Below, one piece after another: positions 1 to 6,127 of a stretch of 6,127 nt of DNA. Below the pieces are notes generated by a model. The model did not search any database and was not told where the DNA came from. It saw only the letters and a program-made list of their open reading frames with translations. Each line of letters begins with the position of its first letter. Positions within the stretch are counted from its first letter, which is position 1. The stretch is taken from positions 1-6,127 of the forward strand of contig JAEYUU010000409.1 in assembly GCA_023429545.1 (NCBI GenBank), given 5' to 3'. The stretch is from Verrucomicrobiota bacterium (lineage in GTDB: Bacteria; Verrucomicrobiota; Verrucomicrobiia; Verrucomicrobiales; Verrucomicrobiaceae). The translations under genes were made by a program, and so were the position numbers.

Positions 1-2
1 GT

Positions 3-569
3 CTATCGATGTGTGGCCACCGCGCCCTCCTCCACCAGCAGTTTATCCACGGGAAAACCCAGGCTGCGGCAGTAATCGGTCATGGTCTTGTATCTGGCCG
101 GTGACACCGTCGGCGTGCGGGAGAGCAGCCAGAGATACTTCCGGTTGGGCGTGCCCACGGCGGCTGCCGAATAGTCCGGAGCCAGCCAGATGATGAAGTA
201 GTTTCCCTCCTTCGCGCGCGGGATGAAAGCGGAGAACCACTCATTGAAGCGCACTTCGAGGATGGCGTTGGTTTGGGGATCGACCACAGTGGCAGTCCCC
301 CTGACGGACTTCGGTTTTCCATCTTTGAGGCATCGATTCACTACCGAGACCGTTCCTCCAGGTTGAAGGGCGTATTCGGCGGTGGAGTCCACGCAGCCTT
401 TTTGGAAGAACATGTCGAGCCGGGCAATCTCATGCCACTTGCCCATGTATTTTGGCACGTCCACCCGGGCGACTGTCGGCAGGTCCCGCGCGGGCGGTTT
501 GGAGGCACATGACGATAGCGTGATGCCCATGAGGATGGGCAAAATGAGGTTCATGACGAGGCGTGACAT
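3..569 (-). CDS. Lipocalin family lipoprotein (Blc-like)
   Basis: This is a bacterial lipocalin, a beta-barrel protein that binds lipids or other hydrophobic ligands, probably anchored in the outer membrane. From the chosen start the protein has 188 residues. It begins with a lipoprotein signal peptide (hydrophobic residues about 5-20) ending in the lipobox L-S-S-C, with the lipidated Cys at 21; the next residue is Ala, not the Asp that retains lipoproteins in the inner membrane of enterics. The lipocalin G-x-W motif is GKWHEIAR (43-50), and the C-terminal family motif is YLWLLSRTPTVS (145-156), very close to E. coli Blc. Cys80 and Cys167 sit where many lipocalins have a strand-D to C-terminus disulfide; Cys59 is extra. 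The frame stays open upstream to an ATG at 638, but that would put 23 charged residues before the signal peptide, so the ATG at 569 is preferred; the ATG at 554 is also possible. No Shine-Dalgarno is seen. It is divergent from the channel-like gene, with 144 bases between the two starts. The ligand is unknown. Confidence 0.9.
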   Translation of the reverse strand: MSRLVMNLILPILMGITLSSCASKPPARDLPTVARVDVPKYMGKWHEIARLDMFFQKGCVDSTAEYALQPGGTVSVVNRCLKDGKPKSVRGTATVVDPQTNAILEVRFNEWFSAFIPRAKEGNYFIIWLAPDYSAAAVGTPNRKYLWLLSRTPTVSPARYKTMTDYCRSLGFPVDKLLVEEGAVATHR

Positions 570-713
570 GTATTTGAATCGCGAGCAGTGTCTGTACGGG
601 TGGCAGGTCTGTGGCGATCTGGTTGCTGGAGGGTTCATCGATGTAATCTGGATTGGGTGTGACGGTGGACGCCGCCGGTTGGCATGATACTATCGCGGCG
701 CCGGTCGAATTCC

Positions 714-1388
714 ATGAACAAGCGCCGTCTCATCGTCACCCTGCGCCGCCAGCCGTCGAGCTTCCTGCTTGCGGCACAACTGCTGGCCGTGGTGCTGTAT
801 CCCTTCATGGAGGGTTCCGAGGCGGGTCGTGCGGTCTACGTTCTGTTCGGCAATCTGGTGCTCGCGCTGGCCCTATGGGTCGTGAACCGGAATCCTTTCG
901 TCAACTGGATCGGCTGGACGCTTGCCATCCCCGCGGTGCTTCTCTCCCTCGCGGGACATCTCGGCAAATACACCCGCCTGCTCACGATCAGCCACACCCT
1001 GGAGGCACTGCTGTATTTCTATGCCGCCGTGGGTTTGATCTTTTACATGCTGGGTGATCAGAGCGTGACCATGGATGAACTCGTGGCAGCCGGGGCCACC
1101 TTCACGCTGCTGGCATGGTCCTTCGCCTTTGCTTTCTCCGTCTGCCAGGCGTGGATTCCCGGGAGCTTTTCCGCTTCTCAGAATACGCAGGATGCACGCA
1201 CTTGGCTGGAACTGCTGTTTCTGAGCTTTGCCACGCTCTCGGGCGTGGGTCTTAGCGACATCATCCCGGTCCAGTCCTTCGCCAGGTCCCTCGTGATGCT
1301 GGAGATGTTCTGCGGCGTGATGTACCTTGCCGTCGTGGTGTCACGACTCATCGCACTGGCCACCTTGCGGGCACGGGAGGGGAAGTAG
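714..1388 (+). CDS. Six-helix ion-channel-like membrane protein with degenerate pore
   Basis: This integral inner-membrane protein of 224 residues has the layout of a 6TM cation channel. Hydrophobic helices lie at about 16-31, 39-57, 64-83, 95-113, 123-145 and 191-215, with a re-entrant pore-like loop between the last two. The loop and last helix read LSFATLSGVGLSDIIP (169-184) followed by ARSLVMLEMFCGVMYLAVVV, the typical arrangement of bacterial Ion_trans_2 pore domains. The usual filter T-x-G-Y-G-D is here V178-G-L-S-D182, so the second Gly and the Tyr are replaced; K+ selectivity is doubtful. No run of Arg/Lys resembling a voltage sensor is visible in helix 4, and there is no cytoplasmic regulatory domain (the C-terminus is about 10 residues after the last helix). 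An in-frame ATG at 684 would add ten residues (MILSRRRSNS); 714 is chosen because the sequence MNKRRLIV leads directly into the first helix. Neither start has a Shine-Dalgarno. It is probably expressed alone. Whether it conducts ions at all is unknown. Confidence 0.75.
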   Translation: MNKRRLIVTLRRQPSSFLLAAQLLAVVLYPFMEGSEAGRAVYVLFGNLVLALALWVVNRNPFVNWIGWTLAIPAVLLSLAGHLGKYTRLLTISHTLEALLYFYAAVGLIFYMLGDQSVTMDELVAAGATFTLLAWSFAFAFSVCQAWIPGSFSASQNTQDARTWLELLFLSFATLSGVGLSDIIPVQSFARSLVMLEMFCGVMYLAVVVSRLIALATLRAREGK

Positions 1389-1421
1389 AGTTGGTGGTAT
1401 GTGGTGTATCAGTCCACTGGG

Positions 1422-1443
1422 GCTGGGCAGTCCCTTGCCCGGC
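1422..1443 (+). terminator. Possible stem-loop terminator of the channel-like gene
   Basis: In the 75-base gap between the convergent channel-like and esterase genes, GCTGGGC (1422-1428) can pair with GCCCGGC (1437-1443), with one U-G wobble and an 8-base loop. The wobble is only allowed in the plus-strand transcript, so the hairpin suits the channel-like gene. No T-tract follows, so it is not a canonical Rho-independent terminator. Confidence 0.3.
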
Positions 1444-1463
1444 GGAAGCCTCCACCACCCAAT

Positions 1464-2540
1464 TCACTCCTTCAGCTTGGTCACCAGCCAGCTCAGCATC
1501 GCCTGCGCCGGAGCCGGTGATTTCTTGTCATCCGTATGCCGGTAAACACACTCGACGCCCAGCTCGTCCATGCGTTCCTTGAGCTTGTGTCCGAAGATCG
1601 GATGATGGATGGCAAAGCCGAGTTTGGCATCGGCGGGCACAGGTTCATCCGGCTCGCTGTACACCATGAAGAGTGGTGGATCGTCCTTGGAGAGGTGGGT
1701 CATCGCGGCAGCATCGGCGGCGAGCTTGCGGACTTCAGGACTGCTGAACTCTTCAAAGGTCTTCACACCGTAAAGGCTGAGGAGCGCAGGGTGCCGCGCG
1801 GGCGGCATGCCGATCCAGTCCTTGATGACCAGGGGATCATAAGTCCCCTGCCCTCCGAAGGTGCCGACACAGCGCAGACGCGTGGATTCACGCTCGATAG
1901 GATCGCTGCTGCCCGGACTGGCGAGGTCCTCATGAAACCCAATCCACATGGAAATGCCAGCGCCTGCGGAACCTCCGAAGGCGCCGATGCGCTTGGCATC
2001 GATGTTCCACTCCTTTGCCTTGCTGCGGAGAAACTGGATGGCGCGCGCGCCATCGAGCATGGGTGCGGGATAGATGGCCTGTGAGCTGTAGCGGTAGTTG
2101 ATGCTGGCGAAGGACACACCGCTGGCAAGGCACTGGAGAATGGTCTGCGGTGCGACGCCCTCCTTGCTGCCCGCGAGGAAACCGCCTCCGTGAATGAAGA
2201 CCAGCACTGGGGCGGGCTCCTTGGTATCCGCCTTCCAGAAGTCGATGACATTGCGTTCGTGTGGCCCGTACTTCGCATTTTCCGACGTGGGCTTCGGTCC
2301 GAGAGCGGTGGGTCCGAGTCCGCGCTTCTTCAGATCAGCTTGTAGATCGCGAAGTTCATCCTGGGCGATGCGGCCATCCTTGTTCTTGTCCGACTCAGGA
2401 TAGCGCTGGAGGATGGATTTCTGAAGAAGCTCGACCGCAGTGGGTGATGCGGGCCTGGTCTGTTGGCCGTGCAGGGATTCTCGTGCCGTGCATGCGATGG
2501 CGGCAGCAGCAGCGAGAATCGTGAGGGTAGAAGATTTCAT
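1464..2540 (-). CDS. Secreted alpha/beta hydrolase (carboxylesterase) with EF-hand
   Basis: This is an exported esterase/lipase-like hydrolase of 358 residues. It has an N-terminal signal peptide (about 1-20, MKSSTLTILAAAAAIACTAR); A-I-A-C17 is a poor lipobox, so cleavage by signal peptidase I seems as likely as lipidation. A full EF-hand loop follows at 51-62 (D-K-N-K-D-G-R-I-A-Q-D-E), with ligand positions Asp51, Asn53, Asp55 and Glu62, so calcium binding is probable. The hydrolase domain starts near 95. HGGGF (117-121) is the oxyanion-hole motif of the HSL/BD-FAE-type esterases. The nucleophile elbow G-G-S-A-G places Ser at 191. YSEPDEPVP (294-302) supplies the likely acid, Asp298. The His is less clear; His335 is in the expected C-terminal region and His313/318 are alternatives. 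The frame is open to 2630, but the ATG at 2540 directly begins the signal peptide and is chosen. No Shine-Dalgarno is seen. The substrate cannot be told; acyl or acetyl esters of polysaccharides are plausible for such secreted enzymes. It is divergent from fcl. Confidence 0.9.
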   Translation of the reverse strand: MKSSTLTILAAAAAIACTARESLHGQQTRPASPTAVELLQKSILQRYPESDKNKDGRIAQDELRDLQADLKKRGLGPTALGPKPTSENAKYGPHERNVIDFWKADTKEPAPVLVFIHGGGFLAGSKEGVAPQTILQCLASGVSFASINYRYSSQAIYPAPMLDGARAIQFLRSKAKEWNIDAKRIGAFGGSAGAGISMWIGFHEDLASPGSSDPIERESTRLRCVGTFGGQGTYDPLVIKDWIGMPPARHPALLSLYGVKTFEEFSSPEVRKLAADAAAMTHLSKDDPPLFMVYSEPDEPVPADAKLGFAIHHPIFGHKLKERMDELGVECVYRHTDDKKSPAPAQAMLSWLVTKLKE

Positions 2541-2598
2541 GGAGGAAGAAGTGCTGCGGGGATAACGCAATGGACTGGAACGCTCTGTCCCCTTGATG

Positions 2599-2626
2599 TT
2601 GGCGTTGACCGAGGCGGCACTATGCT
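2599..2626 (+). promoter_or_regulatory. Possible sigma70-type promoter of fcl
   Basis: TTGGCG (2599-2604) and TATGCT (2621-2626) are separated by 16 bases, each matching 4 of 6 consensus positions. Transcription would begin near 2633, giving a leader of about 16 bases before the ATG at 2649. A TTGACC at 2605-2610 has no suitably spaced -10 element. The match is weak and could be chance. Confidence 0.3.
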
Positions 2627-2648
2627 TCAACCGTGATTGCTAACCTTG

Positions 2649-3590
2649 ATGACACTCGACCCTTCAGTTTCTGTTTTTGTTGCAGGCCATCGCGGCATGG
2701 TTGGCGGCGCGTTGGTGCGGGCGTTGCAAGCGACGGGACAGAACAAGATTCTCACCGCGGGCCGAGAGGAACTTGATCTGTGCAACCAGCTCTGTGTGGA
2801 CGCTTGGTTTGCGTCACAAAAACCTGAGGTTGTGGTGATTGCAGCGGCAAAGGTGGGTGGCATCCACGCGAACTCCACCTATCCGGCCGAGTTCCTGTAC
2901 GACAACCTCATGATTGCAGCGAACTGCATTCATTCAGCCTATCGTCACGGGGTGAAGCGCCTGCTGTTCTTGGGAAGCTCGTGCATTTATCCCCGCGAGG
3001 CTCCCCAGCCCATGCGGGAGGAGTCCTTGCTCAGCAGTGAGTTGGAAAAAACAAATGAAGCGTATGCCATCGCCAAGATTGCGGGGTTGAAGCTGTGCCA
3101 GTATTACCGCAGGCAATTTGGCGTGCTGTTTCATTCGGCCATGCCCACGAATCTGTATGGGCCTGGCGACAATTATCACCCTGAGAACTCGCACGTCATC
3201 CCGGGTTTGATCCGCCGCTTTCACGAAGCCAAGGTGAGCGGAGCATCGGTAGTCACGGTGTGGGGCACCGGCTCTCCCCGGCGGGAATTCCTGCACGCCG
3301 ATGATCTGGCGGCCGGGTGCCTGCACCTGCTCGGCGTGGAATCCCCCCCTGACTGGATTAACATCGGCTACGGTGAGGACGTCACGATCCGTGAACTGGC
3401 CGAACTGGTGAAGGAGGTGGTCGGGTTCGAAGGTGCTCTCAAGTTTGACTCTTCCAAGCCCGACGGTACTCCGCGGAAACTCATGGAGACCAGCAAAATG
3501 AAAGCCCTGGGTTGGCAGGCGAAGACGCCATTGCGGGAGGGACTGGCTAAGGCCTATATCGATTTTCTTGCCAATCCCAAGTGGCACTGA
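2649..3590 (+). CDS. fcl: GDP-L-fucose synthase (epimerase/reductase)
   Basis: This cytoplasmic, NADPH-dependent enzyme converts GDP-4-keto-6-deoxy-D-mannose to GDP-L-fucose by 3,5-epimerisation and 4-reduction, supplying fucose for surface polysaccharides or glycans. It has 313 residues against 321 in E. coli Fcl (WcaG). It is an extended short-chain dehydrogenase/reductase: the nucleotide-binding G-H-R-G-M-V-G is at 13-19. The catalytic set aligns with E. coli at a constant offset of +3: Ser110, Tyr139 and Lys143 (Y-A-I-A-K), with Cys112 in GSSCIYP and His182 in NSHVIP as the epimerisation acid/base pair. [20 protein letters not shown] is strongly conserved in the family. All key residues are present, so the enzyme should be active. 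A TTG at 2637 could add four residues (MLTL); the ATG at 2649 is preferred. Neither has a Shine-Dalgarno. The partner GDP-mannose 4,6-dehydratase (gmd), often adjacent, is not in this window; fcl stands alone between a divergent esterase and convergent mnmG. Confidence 0.96.
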   Translation: MTLDPSVSVFVAGHRGMVGGALVRALQATGQNKILTAGREELDLCNQLCVDAWFASQKPEVVVIAAAKVGGIHANSTYPAEFLYDNLMIAANCIHSAYRHGVKRLLFLGSSCIYPREAPQPMREESLLSSELEKTNEAYAIAKIAGLKLCQYYRRQFGVLFHSAMPTNLYGPGDNYHPENSHVIPGLIRRFHEAKVSGASVVTVWGTGSPRREFLHADDLAAGCLHLLGVESPPDWINIGYGEDVTIRELAELVKEVVGFEGALKFDSSKPDGTPRKLMETSKMKALGWQAKTPLREGLAKAYIDFLANPKWH

Positions 3591-3627
3591 CAAGCGTCTC
3601 CAGGGGAGGGGGCTCTGAAAACTGTTT

Positions 3628-5520
3628 CTATTCTGCAGAGGCGAGTTCTTCGCGCTGCTCTCCGGCCCGCTTCACCCACACCTGTACCACTGCCAGGTCG
3701 GACGGTGTGACCCCCTGAATCCGTGCTGCTTGGCCGAAGGTGGCCGGCCGTAGTTGGGTGAGCTTGAGTTGGTCCTCGCGCTTCAGGCTTTGGATGGCAC
3801 CATAGTCCACCCAGTCCGGAATGGCCTTGTCTTCCATCTTGGCGGCCTTGTCCACTTGGTCCTGCTGGCGGGTAATGTAGCCGGCGTACTTGATGTCATT
3901 CTCCGCAAGGCGCCAGAGATCGTCGGAAAACTTGTCGCGAATGTCCGCGGGGAGCGCGGACCAGGTATTTTCAGAGCGGCGGATCCATTGCTCCAGGCGC
4001 GTGCTTTGATAGGTCATATTCGCGAGCAGACTGCGGAGCTCCGCGAGGCGCCTGGCCTTTTCCACGGTGTGGCTGGCCCGGTAAACATCCACCAGTCCGA
4101 ACTCGATGCCCTTGGGCGTGATCCGCAGGTCGCAATTGTCCTGACGCAGCAGCAGGCGGTATTCGGCCCGGCTGGTGAACATGCGGTAGGGTTCGGTGGT
4201 TCCCTTGGTCACAAGGTCGTCCACCATCACGCCGAGATAGGCTTCGGACCGCTTCAGCACGAACGCTGGCTTGCCAGCTACTTTCAGGGCGGCATTGGCC
4301 CCGGCGAGCAGGCCTTGACCAGCGGCTTCTTCATAGCCGGAGGTGCCATTGATTTGTCCGGCAAAGTACAGCCCCCCCACCCTCTTGGTCTCCAAGGTGG
4401 AATGAAGCTGTGTTGGCGGGCAGTAGTCATACTCCACTGCGTAGCCAGGGCGGATGATCTCCGCGTTCTCGAGACCGGAGATGCTTCGGATGAAGGCGAG
4501 CTGGACTTCGAAGGGCAGGCTCGTGGAGACCCCGTTCACATAATACTCCTGCGTATGGCGTCCCTCGGGCTCAAGGAAGATTTGGTGCCGTTCCTTTTCT
4601 GCGAAGCGCACCACCTTGTCCTCAATGGAGGGACAATAACGGGGGCCCACCCCTTCAATAACTCCGCAGTACATGGGCGACTTGTCGAGGTTCACCCGGA
4701 TGATGTCGTGCGTCTGGGGATTGGTGTACGTGATCCAGCAGGGAGTCTGTTCCACGTGGAACATTTCACGCTTCCACCGGTTCAGCGTGAAAAGCTGGTC
4801 ATCGTCTGGCAACTCGCCGCTGAGATAGCTGAACCTTGGCGGGGGCTCGTCCCCCGGCTGGCGCTCGCACTTGCGCAGATCGATGCTCCGTCCGTTGAGT
4901 CGGCAGGGGGTGCCGGTCTTAAAGCGCTGCACTTCGAATCCGAGATGCTTCAGACTGTCACTCAAGGTGGAGATGGTGTCCCCCATCCGCCCGCCGGCTT
5001 GGTTCTGAAGTCCGACATGGAGCAGGCCCCGCATGAAGGTGCCAGAGCTGATCACCACCGACTTCGCCCTATAAATAACGCCAAGGCTGGTGCGTACGCC
5101 CGTGACGTGGTCTCCTTCCACGAGGATCTCGGCCGCGTTGCCTTGGTGGAGGTCGAGATTGGGCTGGTTTTCCACCAACCACTTCATGCGGAACTGGTAG
5201 GCCTTCTTGTCGCACTGCGCACGAGGCGCCTGCACGCTGGGTCCCTTGGCCACATTGAGCATGCGGAACTGGATGCCCGTGGCGTCCGTGTTCAGGCCCA
5301 TTACTCCGCCCAAGGCGTCGATCTCCCGAACCATGTGGCCTTTGGCGAGACCCCCAATGGCCGGGTTGCAGGACATCTGGGTGATGGTGTCCAGATTCTG
5401 CGTCAGTATCGCGGTCTGGGCACCCACTCGGGCCGCAGCCATGGCCGCCTCGACCCCGGCATGCCCTGCCCCACAGACGATGACGTCATAGATTTTGGGA
5501 AACGTGAAGAGGGAAGACAT
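3628..5520 (-). CDS. mnmG: tRNA uridine-5-carboxymethylaminomethyl modification enzyme MnmG (GidA)
   Basis: This FAD-dependent cytoplasmic enzyme works with the GTPase MnmE to place (carboxymethyl)aminomethyl groups on C5 of wobble uridine 34 in tRNAs reading NNA/NNG codons. At 630 residues it is full length. The dinucleotide-binding motif GAGHAG is at 17-22, and [13 protein letters not shown] (49-61) carries Cys51, the counterpart of E. coli Cys47. The first family signature, [15 protein letters not shown] (292-306), contains Cys296 (E. coli Cys277). The second signature, starting [17 protein letters not shown], covers 388-410. The C-terminal helical region that contacts MnmE and tRNA is intact. 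The ATG at 5520 is chosen because [19 protein letters not shown] leads straight into the Rossmann fold. A segment at about 241-258 ([18 protein letters not shown]) precedes the conserved [12 protein letters not shown]; its last six codons form a perfect parS site. The partner mnmE and the frequent neighbours rsmG, parA and parB are not in the window. A promoter is predicted at 5538-5567. Confidence 0.98.
   Translation of the reverse strand: MSSLFTFPKIYDVIVCGAGHAGVEAAMAAARVGAQTAILTQNLDTITQMSCNPAIGGLAKGHMVREIDALGGVMGLNTDATGIQFRMLNVAKGPSVQAPRAQCDKKAYQFRMKWLVENQPNLDLHQGNAAEILVEGDHVTGVRTSLGVIYRAKSVVISSGTFMRGLLHVGLQNQAGGRMGDTISTLSDSLKHLGFEVQRFKTGTPCRLNGRSIDLRKCERQPGDEPPPRFSYLSGELPDDDQLFTLNRWKREMFHVEQTPCWITYTNPQTHDIIRVNLDKSPMYCGVIEGVGPRYCPSIEDKVVRFAEKERHQIFLEPEGRHTQEYYVNGVSTSLPFEVQLAFIRSISGLENAEIIRPGYAVEYDYCPPTQLHSTLETKRVGGLYFAGQINGTSGYEEAAGQGLLAGANAALKVAGKPAFVLKRSEAYLGVMVDDLVTKGTTEPYRMFTSRAEYRLLLRQDNCDLRITPKGIEFGLVDVYRASHTVEKARRLAELRSLLANMTYQSTRLEQWIRRSENTWSALPADIRDKFSDDLWRLAENDIKYAGYITRQQDQVDKAAKMEDKAIPDWVDYGAIQSLKREDQLKLTQLRPATFGQAARIQGVTPSDLAVVQVWVKRAGEQREELASAE
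4748..4763. promoter_or_regulatory. parS: parS-like ParB-binding site inside mnmG
   Basis: TGTTCCACGTGGAACA is a perfect 16-bp palindrome. It matches the widely conserved bacterial parS centromere site (TGTTTCACGTGAAACA type; the C/G variant seen here is known from pseudomonads). ParB dimers bind such sites and spread on the DNA, recruiting SMC and ParA for origin segregation. It lies within mnmG codons 253-258 (M-F-H-V-E-Q). An identical copy lies at 5569-5584, which makes chance unlikely. Binding itself is inferred, since no parB gene is in the window. Confidence 0.8.
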
Positions 5521-5537
5521 GAAAATGGGAGACCTTT

Positions 5538-5567
5538 AACATAGCACAGGGAGAAATGGGCTGCCAA
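5538..5567 (-). promoter_or_regulatory. Predicted sigma70-type promoter of mnmG
   Basis: On the minus strand a -35 element TTGGCA (5567-5562; 5 of 6 matches) and a -10 element TATGTT (5543-5538; 4 of 6) are 18 bases apart. The -10 is preceded by TG at the extended -10 position (TGCTATGTT), which strengthens the call. Transcription would begin near 5531, leaving a leader of only about 10 bases before the mnmG ATG. The intergenic parS copy ends one base upstream of the -35 element, so ParB bound there would sit against RNA polymerase. Confidence 0.55.
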
Positions 5568-5568
5568 A

Positions 5569-5584
5569 TGTTCCACGTGGAACA
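5569..5584. promoter_or_regulatory. parS: parS-like ParB-binding site upstream of mnmG
   Basis: This is a second perfect copy of the 16-bp palindrome TGTTCCACGTGGAACA, in the 162-base gap between the metallopeptidase gene and mnmG. It has the form of a canonical parS. The core GTTCCACGTGGAAC is fully symmetrical, and the flanks of the two copies differ, so this is a conserved protein-binding site and not part of a longer duplication. parS sites cluster near oriC in most bacteria that have ParB, and mnmG is a common neighbour of parAB. I therefore read it as a chromosomal centromere element. Confidence 0.85.
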
Positions 5585-5637
5585 CTTTGACACCCCCATA
5601 TATAGTGGCCGAGACGGCTTCTTGGCCGCAATATGTG

Positions 5638-5679
5638 CCGCAAAGGGGTGAAAATGACCTCAAAGCTACGTCTTTGCGG
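5638..5679 (-). terminator. Inverted repeat just after the metallopeptidase stop
   Basis: CCGCAAAG (5638-5645) and CTTTGCGG (5672-5679) form an 8-bp inverted repeat (9 bp with an adjacent G-T wobble) around a 26-base spacer, starting three bases after the metallopeptidase stop codon. A shorter hairpin, CAAAG/CTTTG at 5661-5676, would compete with it. No T-tract follows on the minus strand. It might attenuate or end transcription before the mnmG promoter, but the loop is long and the call is weak. Confidence 0.25.
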
Positions 5680-5682
5680 GAT

Positions 5683-6054
5683 TCAACCCAGCCCCAAGGC
5701 TTCAATCTCTTCCTCTCCCCAGCCGAGATAGTGCCCCAGCTCGTGGAGCCAGGTAATGCGCACCTCCCGCCGGTATTGCCGCTCCTCCCCGCCCGCGTAG
5801 TCCCAGAGGTTGTCCAGAAAGAGGCGGATTCGCGGCATATCCGCCGGCCCCGCTGGCAGGGGATCCATGCGGCTATACCCCTCAAACAGCCCAAGCAGGT
5901 CCTCAGCGACGTCCTCCCCCTCTTCCAAGGCGTCCTCGATGTCTTCGTAAGTGATGAGGCACTCCACCGAGGCGGTGCGCACCTCTTCAGGAAGCTGGCT
6001 CCGGGCGCGCTCGACTTCCGTTTCAGCAAGGCGTAGAAGTTTGGGGTGCGGCAT
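5683..6054 (-). CDS. Small zincin-like metallopeptidase family protein
   Basis: This predicted cytoplasmic protein of 123 residues belongs to the small minimal-zincin family of possible metallopeptidases (Pfam PF06262 type). The zinc-binding motif HELGH is at 104-108 and is followed by Y-L-G-W-G-E-E-E, so His104 and His108 bind the metal, Glu105 is the general base, and Glu115 or Glu116 is a candidate third ligand. Upstream, LLGLFEGY (53-60) and RIRLFLDNLWDY (76-87) fit the family pattern of a substrate-strand segment before the HExxH helix. There is no signal peptide or membrane segment. The length is typical for the family, whose substrates and biological role are not known. The ATG at 6054 is the only start in frame that keeps the conserved domain whole, and no Shine-Dalgarno precedes it. 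An AT-rich stretch about 25-40 bases upstream (near 6083-6100) may hold its promoter, but no clear -35/-10 pair is seen. It runs in the same direction as mnmG, 162 bases upstream, with a parS site between them. Confidence 0.85.
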   Translation of the reverse strand: MPHPKLLRLAETEVERARSQLPEEVRTASVECLITYEDIEDALEEGEDVAEDLLGLFEGYSRMDPLPAGPADMPRIRLFLDNLWDYAGGEERQYRREVRITWLHELGHYLGWGEEEIEALGLG

Positions 6055-6127
6055 GCGGGAGACGATTCAGGGAAAGTGACCTATGTTTATTAAATAGACA
6101 AGCCCCCGGCCATCATCCCCCCTTTCC

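Noticed and set aside
43..51. DnaA-box-like TTATCCACG (8 of 9 to TTATCCACA)
   Set aside because: It is a single copy inside the conserved C-terminus of the lipocalin gene, with no cluster of further boxes and no AT-rich unwinding region. It is not an origin.
570..713. Divergent gap between the lipocalin and channel-like genes, inspected for promoters and operators
   Set aside because: AT-richer bits (for example TACTAT at 688-693) have no -35 partner at suitable spacing, and no convincing palindrome was found. Promoters must lie here but I cannot place them.
1391..1462. Imperfect inverted repeat TTGGTGGT / ACCACCCAA flanking the channel-esterase gap
   Set aside because: It has a bulge, a spacer of more than 50 bases, and sits in locally repetitive GGT/ACC sequence. 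It is not distinguishable from chance.
1536..2084. Plus-strand open frame of 182 codons opposite the esterase
   Set aside because: It lies within the esterase, whose catalytic motifs are clear on the minus strand. It has no domain signal and is a shadow frame.
3591..3627. Convergent fcl/mnmG gap inspected for a bidirectional terminator
   Set aside because: Only a 5-bp pairing (CTCTG 3613-3617 with CAGAG 3636-3640) with an 18-base loop was found. It overlaps the end of mnmG and lacks a T-tract.
3754..5544. A 596-codon open frame on the plus strand antisense to mnmG
   Set aside because: It mirrors mnmG almost exactly and shows no recognisable domain. Long antisense frames are expected opposite GC-rich genes, and mnmG is unmistakable.
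5403..6029. Minus-strand frame of 208 codons spanning the metallopeptidase, the gap and the start of mnmG
   Set aside because: It is out of frame with both well-supported genes, and its translation is rich in Arg/Ser/Pro/Cys as expected from a shifted frame. It reads FHVEH across parS only because of the palindrome.

Overview
The window looks like bacterial chromosomal DNA of moderately high GC (about 58-60% by eye). It is densely packed with six complete genes and has no sign of phage, insertion sequences, CRISPR or RNA genes. A secreted alpha/beta hydrolase carrying an N-terminal EF-hand, the lack of Shine-Dalgarno sequences and the overall protein style suggest a Verrucomicrobiota-type organism (Verrucomicrobium/Prosthecobacter-like). 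That assignment is inference; no marker in the window proves it.

Layout, left to right. A lipoprotein-type lipocalin (minus, 3-569) is divergent from a six-helix, ion-channel-like membrane protein (plus, 714-1388). The channel gene converges on a secreted esterase with an EF-hand (minus, 1464-2540). The esterase is divergent from GDP-L-fucose synthase (plus, 2649-3590). The fucose synthase gene converges, with a gap of only 37 bases, on mnmG/gidA (minus, 3628-5520), the FAD enzyme of tRNA wobble-uridine modification. Upstream of mnmG, on the same strand, lies a small zincin-type metallopeptidase (minus, 5683-6054). The genes alternate in strand, so apart from the metallopeptidase-mnmG pair there is no operon, and the functions do not form one pathway. 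The left half (lipocalin, esterase, fucose synthase) has an envelope or secreted flavour; the right half is housekeeping.

The most notable signal is non-coding. The perfect 16-bp palindrome TGTTCCACGTGGAACA, which matches the ParB-binding centromere site parS, occurs twice, 821 bp apart. One copy is inside the mnmG coding sequence (4748-4763, read as M-F-H-V-E-Q). The other lies between mnmG and the metallopeptidase gene (5569-5584), one base upstream of a good predicted mnmG promoter. In many bacteria mnmG, rsmG, parA and parB lie together near oriC. The pair of sites therefore suggests that this window belongs to the chromosome-segregation (centromere) region near the origin, although parAB and oriC are not in the window. 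I found no convincing new multi-gene system.
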